Of a DNA stretch of 64,000 nt, positions 1-11,306 are shown piece by piece. Made by a program: the position numbers and the translations under genes. Source of the stretch: Monomorium pharaonis (Eukaryota; Arthropoda; Insecta; Hymenoptera; Formicidae); NCBI RefSeq assembly GCF_013373865.1, contig NC_050470.1, positions 21,222,667-21,286,666 on the forward strand, in the 5' to 3' direction. The notes beneath the pieces were generated by a model that was not told the origin of the DNA, made no database searches, and saw only the letters and a list, made by a program, of their open reading frames with translations. The first letter of the stretch is position 1, and the number at the start of each line of letters is the position of its first letter.

Positions 1-117
1 TACATGTATATATCTGAGTGTTTTATTTTGTTTCTTTTTTGAAACTGAATTTATGACTATCCTATTTATATTTGTTTTATATACACATGTACCCTTCTTC
101 TTTTTTTTATTAAAAAA

Positions 118-600
118 AAAACAGCGTATTTAAAGAGTTCCACCTTATAGTTAACTTATGACTAGGACTTAGAAATACTTAACAGATTCTTAATAAAATA
201 GTGTTAATAGCATTAACCGGGATATGAAAGTATTAAATATTTTAACATTTTATTTACAATTTTACCTAACAATTTTAATTCTAAATGGATTTTTTTTTTT
301 TTTTTTTTATATACTCATTAACCATCCACTTAGTCAACAATTTTATGCTTGGGATAATCCCTTAAATTTTAAACTGCTAAAAAAGAAAAAATACTTAGCA
401 GTTCTTACTAAATTAGTGTTAGTAACCTTAACCTAGATCCATAAATATTAAATATTTTGGAGTAATATCTACAAATTTTATTAACAAATTCTAATTCTAA
501 GTGGGTTTCTCATGCATCGAGAGATGATTCACTTAGTCAACAGATTTATATTTGGAATAAATCCCTAGATTTTTATCCAATGAGATAAAAAGTTTTTTTT
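118..600. repeat. Two-copy AT-rich imperfect direct repeat (~205-215 bp)
   Basis: Two diverged copies lie head to tail. Shared blocks include TATTAAATATTTT (near 231 and 446), a GTGTTA/ACC stretch just before it, an AATTCTAA block, and CTTAGTCAACA (near 329 and 532), so the spacing is about 203-215 bp. Both copies are interrupted by T-runs. No open frame of interest is present. This looks like an old local duplication or satellite remnant. Confidence 0.55.
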
Positions 601-1475
601 TTATATTATATAGATTTTCTTTTCTTTTTTTTTCTTTTAAATATAAGTATTTAGTTTAGAAAAAAAAACATATTGATACAGTTACCTGGTATGCTATTCC
701 GCTTACTTGTAGATATTAGTTATCCTTACAGTTAAGCGTGCTTAGAGATCATGTGTGTGTTCTTATAGCCTGATTACAGTGGCTTGGATTATATCTCTAT
801 TATTGTAACTCTTGTATGATTCTACTGTTTTTGGTAAATCCCTTACTCAATATTACTATTCTACTTTAACTTTTTATCTAGATCTTTCTATTGTTATAAA
901 TGCTATCTTTATATTGTAATGTTTTTCTTATTTATTACATTGCCTTTGATAATGTGCGGTATGATAATTTCAATATTTTACTTTTGTTTTCCTTTAATAT
1001 TGTCTAAACATTCGTTGAATTCTTTGGCCAATAATTTATTTACAATATTTGGTTTCATCTGCTAAACTTCTGATCATATCCAGTCTGTTTTGACTATTTC
1101 TTTCTTTTATAATTTACCACTTGTTTACGCGTGTCCTTACAAGGACATGAAACATGTGCCGGCAGCCTGACTGCTTCGTGGGTTTCCCTAACGATATGAA
1201 TTTACAAGGTGGAAAAAGAAATTACTCTTTTATTTTTTCTAATTATATATATCAATTGTTCTTTATATACTATCTGTTATTTCGAGTAACAATTTAAATA
1301 TGGGATATGCTTTTCCGATCTACTTATGAACTTCATAGCATTAGTTTTGAAGTACTATCCTTAATTTTACAATTATTCATGACCAGATTTACCTTGTATA
1401 TTGACGAAAGAATCGCCAAGGCTTTGTATTTTATATTTTTCTTATATCATTATTAATAGAGATTATATATACTGT
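601..1475. other. AT-rich stretch, no gene seen
   Basis: Plain AT-rich DNA with homopolymer T and A runs. I find no open frame, splice-site-bounded coding block or recognisable repeat here. Confidence 0.6.
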
Positions 1476-3470
1476 AACCGCCGCTCGCGAGCGACGGCCA
1501 ACTTCGCCTCCGTCCCTGGTCGCGGCCCTGAGCCGCCCGGGTGTCGGGGCGACTATCCTCGCGAGGTTTTCCGACGTTACTCTAAGTTGGGCGCCAGGTA
1601 CGTTAAGCGTACCACTCTGTATTCACCAACTCGCAAACAAATGTGAGGATACTCGACTTTCGGGAGAGACGGGCGCACGTTAGGCGACCGGGACGTTAGC
1701 GGCTCCGAGATCCAGCTGCTCAGCCCTCAAATGGCAGAGGGGGAGGTTCGGTGCGGGCGGATGGAATCGGGAAGGCGAGAGAATTACTTGTACGACACCG
1801 ATGTAACAAATAAAAATAACAATTGTATTTGATCGTAATAAATACAGAAATGGACGACTCTGCGGAGCGGTGGTGGCTCGCGCGCGTTATCAGCGGGTGT
1901 CCGCTGGATATCAAATTTTGCGAGAACGGTATGTTGAACGAGCGGGCTATGATGCGTACGCGGGAACTCTCCGACTTGTCTTACGCTTGACTCGGCGTCG
2001 TTGGAGGACGCCGACTTCCGTCAGGGTGACCTCGTCAAGGGCGAACGGGACGGATCGCAACTCCGAGCCCGCGCGACATGCGACGGACTCGTGTTCTCCC
2101 GTGCTCGAACGATTCTCGCGAAGATAAGCGCGATGATTACTAATGATTCGCCAGTACGGCGGGATACGACAAACGCGTCGATAATTATCCGAATATACTC
2201 CCCGAAGGGCTCGCAGTCACAGTGCGATCGACCAAATTATACAACATTGACGAACAAAGTCTTCTACGACGCGACAAGATACAGCGCGGGAATAACCCGC
2301 GACACGACGACCGGACGCAACAACAATTGACTCGGCTGCGGATCGGGACGCACACGCAACGCGAAACGATTATGAAACACACGGCACGTAGCGAAATCAC
2401 GCGGACGGGCGCGATCGGGCGAGACGACGATGCTCCGTTGGATCCGCGAGCTCGGGATTCTCATAAACACGCCGAGATTTTGCGACAAGTGCGCGACTTC
2501 CTCGCGGCTCGCCCAACCCGCGAAATCGGTGGCTTTACAGTGTGAGTGACGCTCGTCTCACCACTTCGCCTCTCCTTGGCTGGCCTCCTCCGGGTCGGGA
2601 TGACTCTCGTCCCTGCGCCCTTCCTTACACTCGGCTCGGGAACTCGGGACACACACACACAGTTTAATTGCTACGTCCGCAGCACGAGTGAGGAATCCTG
2701 GATCTCGCGGGGACCGCTCGGCGGCGCGCCCCACCTTGCCTCCGGCGTTCCCGGCCCTTATTGGCTGATTTCGCGAAAATCGATTTTCGCGCAGAGCGCG
2801 GTGCCCACGCTGTCGCCGGCTGATCGATCCACGCACGGCGGTCGATGTTTATGGGCCCCGGGCACGGGAATCCTGGCGCTTCCTTGCGCGGCCGACTCTT
2901 TTCTCTTCGCCCGGCGTATCCTCCGCCATCGGGGCGTCATTTCCTCCTCGACGGGGCGTCGGCGGATCTTGAGTTGTCGTGATTCCTTCGCCGCACTTCC
3001 CGCACTTTCGGGTCTGCAGTCGCCCCGTCGGGATGTCGGCCTCGCGCGCCGTCGCTGGATCCTGAAAGCGTGATTCAGCGGCAGTATCGGAATTCTTACA
3101 TGGCACAAACGGTAGGCAAGATAAGGGCGGCATTACCTGCGGACCCCCGCTTAGAAAGGGTCTTCCTTGACTCCCTCGTTGTCCGTTCCTCTGCAATCCC
3201 CGGAAAGATTTTCCGTGGAGACGAGACGTCCGACAACTACAAGGAGATCTTCACAGCCACCGATCTCCGCCGCACCCGCGGTATAACGCTCGCAAAAATC
3301 TTAACACGTAATTATAGGGACAGCACGTGGGACGCCACACACACAAAAGTACAGAGAATACGCTTTTGCGTCCGCTCTCGAGCGGGAGGACGCAGGGCCC
3401 TTGATGTTATTGCGTAAGGGGCCTCAGGGCCTTGTGACGGACAGCAGCCTGCGGCTGTCACGTCACAATA
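1476..3470. other. CpG-rich block of unknown identity
   Basis: Base composition switches sharply from AT-rich flanks to GC- and CpG-rich for about 2 kb, then switches back. Overlapping open frames occur in several frames on both strands, which is expected from GC-rich DNA lacking stop codons, so none is called as a gene. One short frame from the ATG at 1851 and another from the ATG at 2431 (containing a Cys-x-x-Cys pair) have plausible composition but match nothing I can name. It could be a promoter CpG island with 5' exons of a gene not otherwise in view, or a decayed GC-rich mobile element. The boundary at 3470 follows a small hairpin (GACAGCAGCC...GGCTGTCACG). Confidence 0.5.
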
Positions 3471-6221
3471 CTTAAGGCTTTGTTGAGCTGATATACCTTC
3501 GGGACCTACCTTTATCTGTCTTATTTGGCAAGGCTTCGATTCTGGATCTACTTAATTTCCTCCTCCATAGACATTTTATAATTGCTCCTCCGAGATATTC
3601 GCGGCTTCTAGCGTATTACGTCGGTGATGAAAGATTTGTTCCTCCGCGTGTTCGGGGTTCAAGATGGCCGGTCTCCTTCTCGTTACTACGCCACACTTAC
3701 CGCGGACAAAGGACTATGCCTTAGGATTTTTCAGTCTGTTGCCTTTCGTAGTGTATACTTGTTTGAGCCGATTCACTAAGATACTATCATTTAGCTGGTA
3801 AAGCCTCCTATTTGATATTCGCTTTTATTTCTGATTTAAGATGTATATGACTAAACTCCGTCCTCTCTCGTCGACTCTTCGGCACGGAATCCCAACTTGC
3901 TCGTGATGATTTGGCTATATCGGACAGCATTGAGTTGTCACGAATCATGATGATAGTAGATGGTTGTGCTTATCATATATTTCGGTCCTAGAGAAAATTA
4001 CTCAGATAGCCATTATCGTAAACACCCATGGCAATCTTGAACGACTTTGAAATACGCTAAAGTCATTATAAAATGACCTGAAAATATACAAAGTCGCTAA
4101 CACGCTGAGGGTCTGTTGTAAGAAACTGCATACGTCGTTATGTAGATATTATACGACCTCGAACTCAAAAATACGAATTCAGAAGCTCAAAAATCCTTCT
4201 GGGAAGAAAGCGCTCAGATGAGTAGATTGCAGCTCAAACTCAAAACTGCGATATCTCGAAATTCTCGAGACAATACATTCTCCTTTCATACCATACTCTA
4301 CCCTTGACGATACCTTCACCAATTCCTATTCCTTAAACGTCTCATTAACGAGGATAACAAATTGCAAATACAAATTTATAGATTATAGATATCATTGTAA
4401 TTTTGTTACAAACAGTGATTATTATATTAGCATAATTATCAACATGATTCTGATAATGAATAAGCCTAATGAAATATAAAAGGTCATCCCAGATTAATCC
4501 ATGGTTATTAACATACTATTATTAATTACACAAAAGGGAACATTGTCCTCGGAAAGAATCTTGAAATAAGAATATTCAAAATTTAAAGATCATAATTCTT
4601 ATAATAAAATTACTAAAATCATATTTCAAGACTACTGCAATAACAAAACTATAATCATCCGCAGAATTCAAGATTTCCAAGGAAATTAAGCATCGTTGCA
4701 TGTGCAAATAATAATATGATTATAAGAGTTGATCTACATTCACCTTTTGTGTACTGTTAATGAATAGCACTACTAATCATTACTAACAAATATTAAATAA
4801 TACTATTGTTAATCATTATTACAACCTTATATTATCGTTCCTATTATCAATACGTTACCGATTTTTATGAACACTATATTACTTATTATATTATCAATTC
4901 TTATATATTGTCAACTTTATATATTACCAATTGTTATACAGTACCGATGATATATTATGTCGCTTTATATTAATTCTTATCGACTCGCTTATAATATGCA
5001 TGCCCAATGTAATATAACTACCAGTAACACATACTCTAGAGAACTACCTTATAAACTGATAAGGAATTAAGGAATGAAACTCAGTCGCGCTCGCACATGA
5101 ATGTGTACATATAAATATATGTATATCAGCATACTGAAAATTAACGAATTATTAAATAAACTATCTGAAAATTTCAATTTCCTAAAAATAATTTATAAAC
5201 AAATAGAAAATCGCCAGGAATTATAACGTAATATCTCGATAACTTTGACTGCAAGTAGAATCGTAGCATTAGAAGCCGATGTTGTGAAGGCCTTGCCGAG
5301 AGTCACGTCTCGGGAGATGCGACATATGATATATGCTGGCACACTGACACATATATATATGTATACACATTCCAATCTCCGATCACCTGAAAATTAAATT
5401 TAAGACTTTTGCTTCACGCAAAAGAATATTGTTCTATAATTAAGAAAATATTTACATATTTTGTTTCATAACTTCCTTCAAACAAGAATATATATATATA
5501 TTTTTTTTTCTTTTTTTTTTACTACTCCTTTTATTTGTAATAATTTAACATATATTTGGACAAACATTAGAAATTTTGGCTTTATAAAACCAAATATATT
5601 ATTTCAGAATTATTATGAAACTTTGTTGGGGAGAAACCGACCCCAGATAATAAGCAAACCAGATATCAGGTGAAGTAAATATTCTTGTTTGAAATATCTC
5701 TATCATCTCGAGTAGATTAAGGATATGTAAGCGCAAAGCTTGTAGTAAGATTTAGAATTGTGGATAAACAAATAATAGTCACCAATACATAAACTTATAA
5801 ACACTGAATATTCACAACGACAAATTAAACTAATCGACAAACAATAATTTAAAATCAATTTTGTAAACAGCTAGGTTAATCAATCGACCACTGTACATAT
5901 TCGCTCATGTTATAATACGATCGATCGTTTTGTTTTACTCTATTGCTATTCTTATTTTATCCTTATCGATAACTAGTAAACAATAATAAGTATTTTAAAA
6001 TTCTTAAATAATTCTATGCCATTGCGCCAATCCACCGATAACTATGATTCATTCAAGAAAACGGAATAATCGAAATTGATTAACTCGATTGATTAACTTG
6101 CGGCCGACCTACACCGTGAGTAGCGTACGTATCTACCACATGTATGTTCATTCACACCGATAATCACGCTCACTGATGTATCCTTGCGGAGCGTAAGGCG
6201 ATAACTCGTTGGAGCTACCCG
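3471..6221. other. Non-coding AT-rich region
   Basis: AT-rich DNA with no credible coding exon on either strand. If the LTR at 6240-6758 belongs to a once full-length minus-strand element, its internal region should lie here. No gag- or pol-like frame is visible, so the internal part is deleted or decayed. Confidence 0.5.
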
Positions 6222-6758
6222 AGCATCCTGGGCGCCAATTGTTAACCGAATTGGAACCACCCCTATACAAATCTAAAATGTAATTCACATAAAATATATA
6301 ACCGAAAATTAATCGATAAATTAATAACTAAATTTAATTATAAATTTAGATTATGCATCCTTAAAATTAAAATTTTTCCGTTTAAATTACACCATGTAAA
6401 TTTTCGATCGACTTAGATCGCGAATCCTGTTGGATCACCATCAAGGACGACCTATTTTTACACCATGCGACGAGGTCAGTTGTCACGTACACTTCAAAGA
6501 AAAGCCGCATTATGCATCCGACTAGCTAAGATAGCCATGGAGGGGTAAGGGAGGCTCGATCTATGTGCATCTAAGGGTATATAAACCCTGCAATTAAGAC
6601 CGACACGCTTTTATGCCGTTTTGATTCGTGCGTGTACTTCGTGTGCATAGTCGTGTCTTGCAGAACAAAGTCTTAGAGCAAACCTGAAAGAACAACTTCG
6701 ATCTTGAAGTCTTGAACCACCCCTGTTCCTCACTGCTATCTTGGTAAGTCCGTTAACA
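6222..6758 (-). mobile_element. LTR of a Gypsy-like retrotransposon with primer-binding site
   Basis: The segment 6240-6758 (519 bp) is bounded by short inverted ends TGTTAAC...GTTAACA, the TG...CA form of an LTR. Read on the minus strand, the LTR end is followed after 2 bp by TGGCGCCCAGGATGC (6237 downward). This resembles the TGGCGCCC primer-binding sites that abut the 5' LTR of many Gypsy-type elements and retroviruses, so the element reads right to left. No second LTR or pol frame is found toward lower coordinates, so this is a 5' LTR plus leader remnant. A TATATAAA box lies near 6577 on the + strand and is nearly palindromic, so it does not settle orientation. Confidence 0.6.
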
Positions 6759-7133
6759 CCGAATTATTGTACTACACTTCTCTTCTGCTTTTGTTCATGT
6801 AGCCTTATTATAATACCCTGTAACCCTATTTTATACATACAAAAGTATAATTATTAATACAATAAATAAATCTTGAAACTATAATCAATGATAATTATTT
6901 ATCGTTCTGAGAAGCCTATACAGTGTCCTTAAACCGTATACTAAGCGACGCGCAGAGTCAAACTATAAAGTAGTCCTTTTGAGTTACCATCATAATTCCG
7001 CGTGTTTGCAACCCAGCCAGGTTTTTCCATCGAACCCTCTTTCACTAGGCCAATAGATCTCTCCTTTTCTCTGTCTCTCTTTCCCTCTCCCTTTTCTAAA
7101 GCTCACTATCGACATTCTTGCTTTTAAATCCTT
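6759..7133. other. Intergenic, no feature seen
   Basis: AT-rich sequence between the LTR and the 119-bp repeat array. No gene or repeat structure could be supported. Confidence 0.5.
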
Positions 7134-7740
7134 AATTTTAAGAATTATTTTTAAGATTTCATACTCTATCTCTAGTGCGATAGTGGGTGAGCAAGCGCTC
7201 ATCTGCCGACGGCGAGGCTCCGCCACGCCCGAATATCGCCGCTTCCTTTCTCGTTTTAAGAATAATTTTAAGGTTTCATATTCTCTTTCTGGTGCGATAG
7301 TGTAGGTGAGCAAACGTTCATCTGCCAATTGCGAGGCTCAGCCACGCATGTATATCGCCGCTTCCTTTTTTAATTTTAAGAATTATTTTAAGTTTTCATA
7401 TTCTATCTCTGGTGCGATAGTGTAGGTGAACAAGCGTTCATCTGCCAATTGCGAGGCTCTGCCACGCATGTATATCGCCGCTTCCTTTTTAATTTTAAGA
7501 ATTATTTTAAGTTTTCATATTCTATCTCTGGTGCGATAGTGGGTGAGCAAGCGCTCATCTGCCGACGGCGAGGCTCAGCCACGCCCGAATATCGCCGCTT
7601 CCTTTCTCGTTTTACGAATTATTTTAAGATTTCATATTCTATCTTTTGTGCGATAGTAAATGAACAAGCGTTCGTTTACCAACTGCGAGGTTCTACCAAG
7701 CACGAATGTCGTTGTTCCACATTAACTTTAAGAAATTACT
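7134..7740. repeat. Five-copy tandem repeat, ~119-bp unit
   Basis: The landmark GCGATAGT recurs at 7177, 7294, 7414, 7533 and 7650, giving spacings of 117, 120, 119 and 117 bp. Each unit has a TTTTAAGAATTATTTTAAG block, a TTCATATTCTATCT block, the GCGATAG landmark, a GAGCAAGCG block, a GCGAGGCT block and ATCGCCGCTTCC. Because most spacings are multiples of three, open frames run through adjacent units on both strands (+ 7449-7742; - 6990-7328) and encode ~39-40-residue repeats. The last copy is the most diverged. I do not recognise the unit, and neither frame is called as a gene. Confidence 0.85.
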
Positions 7741-7932
7741 AGTCAAGCCGCTCAATATTGATCTTAAGGCCACAACTTTCTTTCTCCCGCTTCCTTTTGT
7801 CTTTATCTCCTCTCTGCCCAAATAAATAAAAATGAAATAAACAAGATAGTTGCAAACACCATTTCCCCCAGATTTAATTTTCGAGCCGATACTCATAATT
7901 GTTTCCCTCTTTTCTTTATCAATGTAGATCAA

Positions 7933-8935
7933 ATGGCTACAACATCCTTTAATTCGTCCAGGCCATTGACGCGAAGCGTCACCAAGTAAGGACTTAATTA
8001 ATTAAGTTCCGAGCATATCAAAATATTTCCTTTCTTCCCTCAACAAAAAGGGTTGATGAAATTCATTCCCTTCAGTAGGCGCGCAGCAAACCGCGTATCA
8101 TCAAGGTCCTTAACAAGGGAAGAGCTTAAAGATTTCGACCGAGATATCCAAGAGTTCCTCAATTTTGAATTGCCTCCTCCGCCAAACGAAGAGGTCGAAG
8201 AATCTCACACCTCGCCCCCTCCCACTAAACGATTGAAACTTGCTATCACTAAACGATTGAAACCTAACCTAACACTCCCACTAAACGATTGAAACCTAAC
8301 CTAACACTCCCGAATTCATACCCACGGATATCTACAGTTTTGAAGACAGTTTTTTCCCAAATTTAGATGAAATCCCTGATATAGAAGATCCGATCGTTCC
8401 TATAAACTTTTTGATATCCCCCATAGACAAACATTCCCGACCCTTAGACGATCCTCTTCCAGCTCAAGATTATTAAACTGTACAGGTTGTCTCATCCGGA
8501 TACTTAACGCTGATTGGTCGTGACGTCAGTGTTATTTATCTTTGTCATACTCATTGCTATTCCTCTCTGTTTTACCAGCGCGTTTTCCTCTCTGCTCAGC
8601 TACACTTGTGTAGCTGCACTTGTATCAGCTACACCTGGAATCATTTGAACAGAGAGAGAGACTTACACTTTCTAAGTGTAAGTGAGACAACTAAACTCCA
8701 ATGACGTCACAATATCCCCTCTTGCTGCGAGACCCCGCGTCTAAAAGGTCTTCCATGAGACAACCTGTACAGTTTAATAAACTTGCTCCCAGCTAACCCT
8801 ACCAAACCCCGAACATTGACGTACCCCTTCAATCCGCAAATTTTTACCTTGGAAGAAATAGATGAGTATCGAGGAACAACTCGACGAAGAAGTGGAGAAC
8901 ATCTTGAGGAACGCGCCTCCACCAGGAAAATTTAT
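7933..8935 (+). pseudogene. Unidentified broken coding relic, split by a MITE
   Basis: Several adjacent blocks have protein-like composition but no intact frame. The ATG at 7933 gives a short Ser/Thr-rich peptide ending at 7984. A frame from about 8053 to 8290 encodes a charged, Pro/Glu-rich segment with PPPP and a TKRLK motif. A shifted frame from about 8310 to 8475 encodes an acidic, proline-rich segment ending in a stop. A further frame from about 8785 resumes with a Pro/Thr-rich segment and an acidic LEEIDEY. The first shift coincides with a duplicated 32-bp unit starting CACTAAACGATTGAAACC (two exact copies plus a partial one), whose length is not a multiple of three. A 311-bp inverted-repeat element separates the last two blocks. 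It could be a retroelement gag-like or host gene relic; no family is recognised. Confidence 0.4.
8470..8780. mobile_element. 311-bp MITE with 26-bp terminal inverted repeats
   Basis: The left end TTATTAAACTGTACAGGTTG (continuing TCTCAT) is repeated exactly, reverse-complemented, at 8755-8780. The interior has no coding frame but carries secondary palindromes, including matching TGACGTCA-like sites near each end and hairpins around 8605-8635 and 8662-8685. TTAA lies in both termini, so a piggyBac-type TTAA target duplication is possible; no other clear target-site duplication is seen. It interrupts the coding relic at 7933-8935. Confidence 0.75.
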
Positions 8936-8999
8936 ATTCAGATAATCATTATTCGTCATTTTCTGTTGCAACTCCTAGCACCGCCATTATATTAAAACC

Positions 9000-9403
9000 C
9001 ATATTATCAATTTATAATCTGGCCTTATTAGGGTTACATAATTGTCAATCTTCTGTTATAATTATTGTTATCCAATCATTACCTCCTAATTATTGGTATC
9101 TATGATTCTCTACTAAAGCCACCATAATTGCTGATTTTGTTACGATTGTCATTATTATTATTACTATTATTGTTTCCTTTTTCTAATGAACTCTCTTGTC
9201 ATCATCACTATTTACTATTTCTCTAAGTTCTTGCAATTGCTAACTTCGTTACTATTATCATTACTGCTGTTCAATTATTATCTTATTATTATTATAGATT
9301 TACAATTTTATTATTATAGATACTAACTTGCGGTTACCATTATTATTATTATATTATCAAATAGTTATCTTATTGACACTATTATTGCTAGTTCTGTTGC
9401 AAG
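9000..9403. repeat. ATT-rich degenerate tandem array, left part
   Basis: Runs of ATT/TTA alternate with a recurring motif of the type CTCTTGCAATTGCTAACTTCG (truncated forms present) and ACAATTTTATTATTATAGA. The same material resumes at 11307, directly after the fold-back transposon. The two parts were one array before that insertion. Confidence 0.6.
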
Positions 9404-9405
9404 TA

Positions 9406-10129
9406 CACTTCTCGCAAAAATTAAAGGAACAAAAAAATTTTCTAAATTTTTTGCCAATTTTCAACAGGCTGTATTTTAGTGAAAAATGGTCGTACAGGAA
9501 ATAAAAAAACATAGCTTTTGAAGCTTGAAGACTCTAGTTTTAGAATTTTTTGGTTAAAAATTTTTTTGAGCACCGGTAGCCATGCAATTCTTGGATAAAG
9601 CACGAAGAAAAAATTTTCAAAATTTTTTACATTTTTTTTTCGCTCTACGGGCATGAAAAAAATTTTTCGAGCTAAACCAATGCATAGGTCGCATAGCCTG
9701 TTCATTCAGCTTCAATTTGCTTTTTTTGGAAGTCAGATACGACTATTTGTCTTCGAGATATCGAATTTTGAATGCAAAAGGACCCTTTTTCACTCAACTG
9801 CCGATATCTCTGAAACTACTGGTCGCCTAGCGAGCTGACGAGCGGTTTTGTTTTCTGCAGAAAATTTCCTACAAAATCTGTCATGATTGATTGAAAAAAA
9901 AATTTTGTCCCACCTGAAACGGTAACGTGAAGAAAGAGCAAAAAAATGCCATTTTCCCCTTTTTTGGTAAATCGACTGTGTCTTCGACAATATTGGGGCA
10001 AAAGCTTTGATAAGAATTTGGCGTCAGATCCCTCAACAGATGATCCGAAATTGCATTGCGACAAAGATTGCAAGCTGTGATTAGGAGTAGAGGCGGGAAC
10101 ACTCGATACTGAACACGAGACACACACAC

Positions 10130-10166
<37 letters not shown>

Positions 10167-11304
10167 TAGAAAATGAGTTTGAAGTCGCAAAATACTGTGG
10201 AGCTGACGAACCACGGGGTCTCATTTTTTTCGAAGAATCATTAACACACGTGCGTAAGCACAAAAGAAGCGTAAATCCGACCGTGCAACCTCCACGTGGT
10301 ATGCTTTGGATAACGCTAATGCCGGCGGTAAATCAATCATCAATCAAAATTTTCGTCAGAAAGTTTGATTTTCTTAAAAACGAAAAAAAAGAAATTTTTT
10401 TTCAAATTTTTTTTTAAGTTTTCAAAAAAAATTTTTTGAAAATTTTCGAAATTTTTGAAAAAATTTTTTTGGATTTTTTTTTGTTACTCAATCTTCAAAA
10501 AACTCAAAATTGAGTAAAAAGTAAAAAAAAATGAAATTATTGAATTTTAAAAAGATTAGGTCAAATTTAAGGAACAAAGTCTTGTTCCCTTAATTTTTTC
10601 CAAATTTCAATCAATCGGTCCGGGGAAACCGCTGAACCGATCGATCTAAAAATTTAGGGGGGTCTTTGGGGTACATTAGACTGTAAAATTTTCTTCTAAC
10701 CTAAGCTTTTGCCCCAATATTGTCGAAGACACAGTCGATTTACCAAAAAAGGGGAAAATGGCATTTTTTTGCTCTTTTTTCACGTTACCGTTTCAGGTGG
10801 GACAAAATTTTTTTTTCAATCAATCATGACAGATTTTGTAGGAAATTTTCTGCAGAAAACGAAACCGCTCGTCAGCTCGCTAGGCGACCAGTAGTTTCAG
10901 AGATATCGGCAGTTGAGTGAAAAAGGGTCCTTTTGCATTCAAAATTTGATATCTCGAAGACAAATAGTCGTATCTGACTTCCAAAAAAAGCAAATTGAAG
11001 CTGAATGAACAGGCTATGCGACCTATGCATTGGTTTAGCTCGAAAAATTTTTTTCATGCCCGTAGAGCGAAAAAAAAATGTAAAAAATTTTGAAAATTTT
11101 TTCTTCGTGCTTTATCCAAGAATTGCATGGCTACCGGTGCTCAAAAAAATTTTTAACCAAAAAATTCTAAAACTAGAGTCTTCAAGCTTCAAAAGCTATG
11201 TTTTTTTATTTCCTGTACAACCATTTTTCACTAAAATACAGCCTGTTGAAAATTGGCAAAAAATTTAGAAAATTTTTTTGTTTCTTTAATTTTTGCGAGA
11301 AGTG
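9406..11304. mobile_element. 1.9-kb fold-back DNA transposon with 602-bp inverted arms, TA target site
   Basis: The left arm 9406-10007 and right arm 10703-11304 are near-identical reverse complements of each other, 602 bp each. The tips read CACTTCTCGCAAAAATTAAA and its complement, and each is flanked by TA, the target duplication typical of Tc1/mariner-type elements. The ~695-bp centre (10008-10702) contains a (CA)n tract and oligo-A/T-rich DNA but no transposase frame, so the copy is non-autonomous. Short open frames appear as mirror copies in the two arms and are shadows of the inverted repeat. The high arm similarity suggests recent insertion or arm homogenisation. Confidence 0.85.
10133..10164. 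repeat. (CA)n microsatellite inside the fold-back element
   Basis: Perfect CA dinucleotide run of about 16 units in the non-repeated centre of the transposon. Confidence 0.9.
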
Positions 11305-11306
11305 TA

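Noticed and set aside
1587..1596. TTGGGCGCCA resembling a minus-strand LTR primer-binding site in the CpG-rich block
   Set aside because: The adjoining sequence does not end in CA and no paired LTR boundary was found, unlike the case at 6237.
2001..3417. Overlapping open frames on both strands in the CpG-rich block
   Set aside because: Frames overlap on opposite strands, contain no family motif and are expected from GC-rich sequence.
8262..8310. CCTAACCTAA resembling the insect TTAGG telomere repeat
   Set aside because: There are only two units per copy, embedded in a 32-bp duplication; this is not a telomeric tract.
9442..11268. Repeated 61-, 66- and 87-residue frames on both strands
   Set aside because: They occur as mirror copies because they lie in the inverted arms of the fold-back element and match no transposase.
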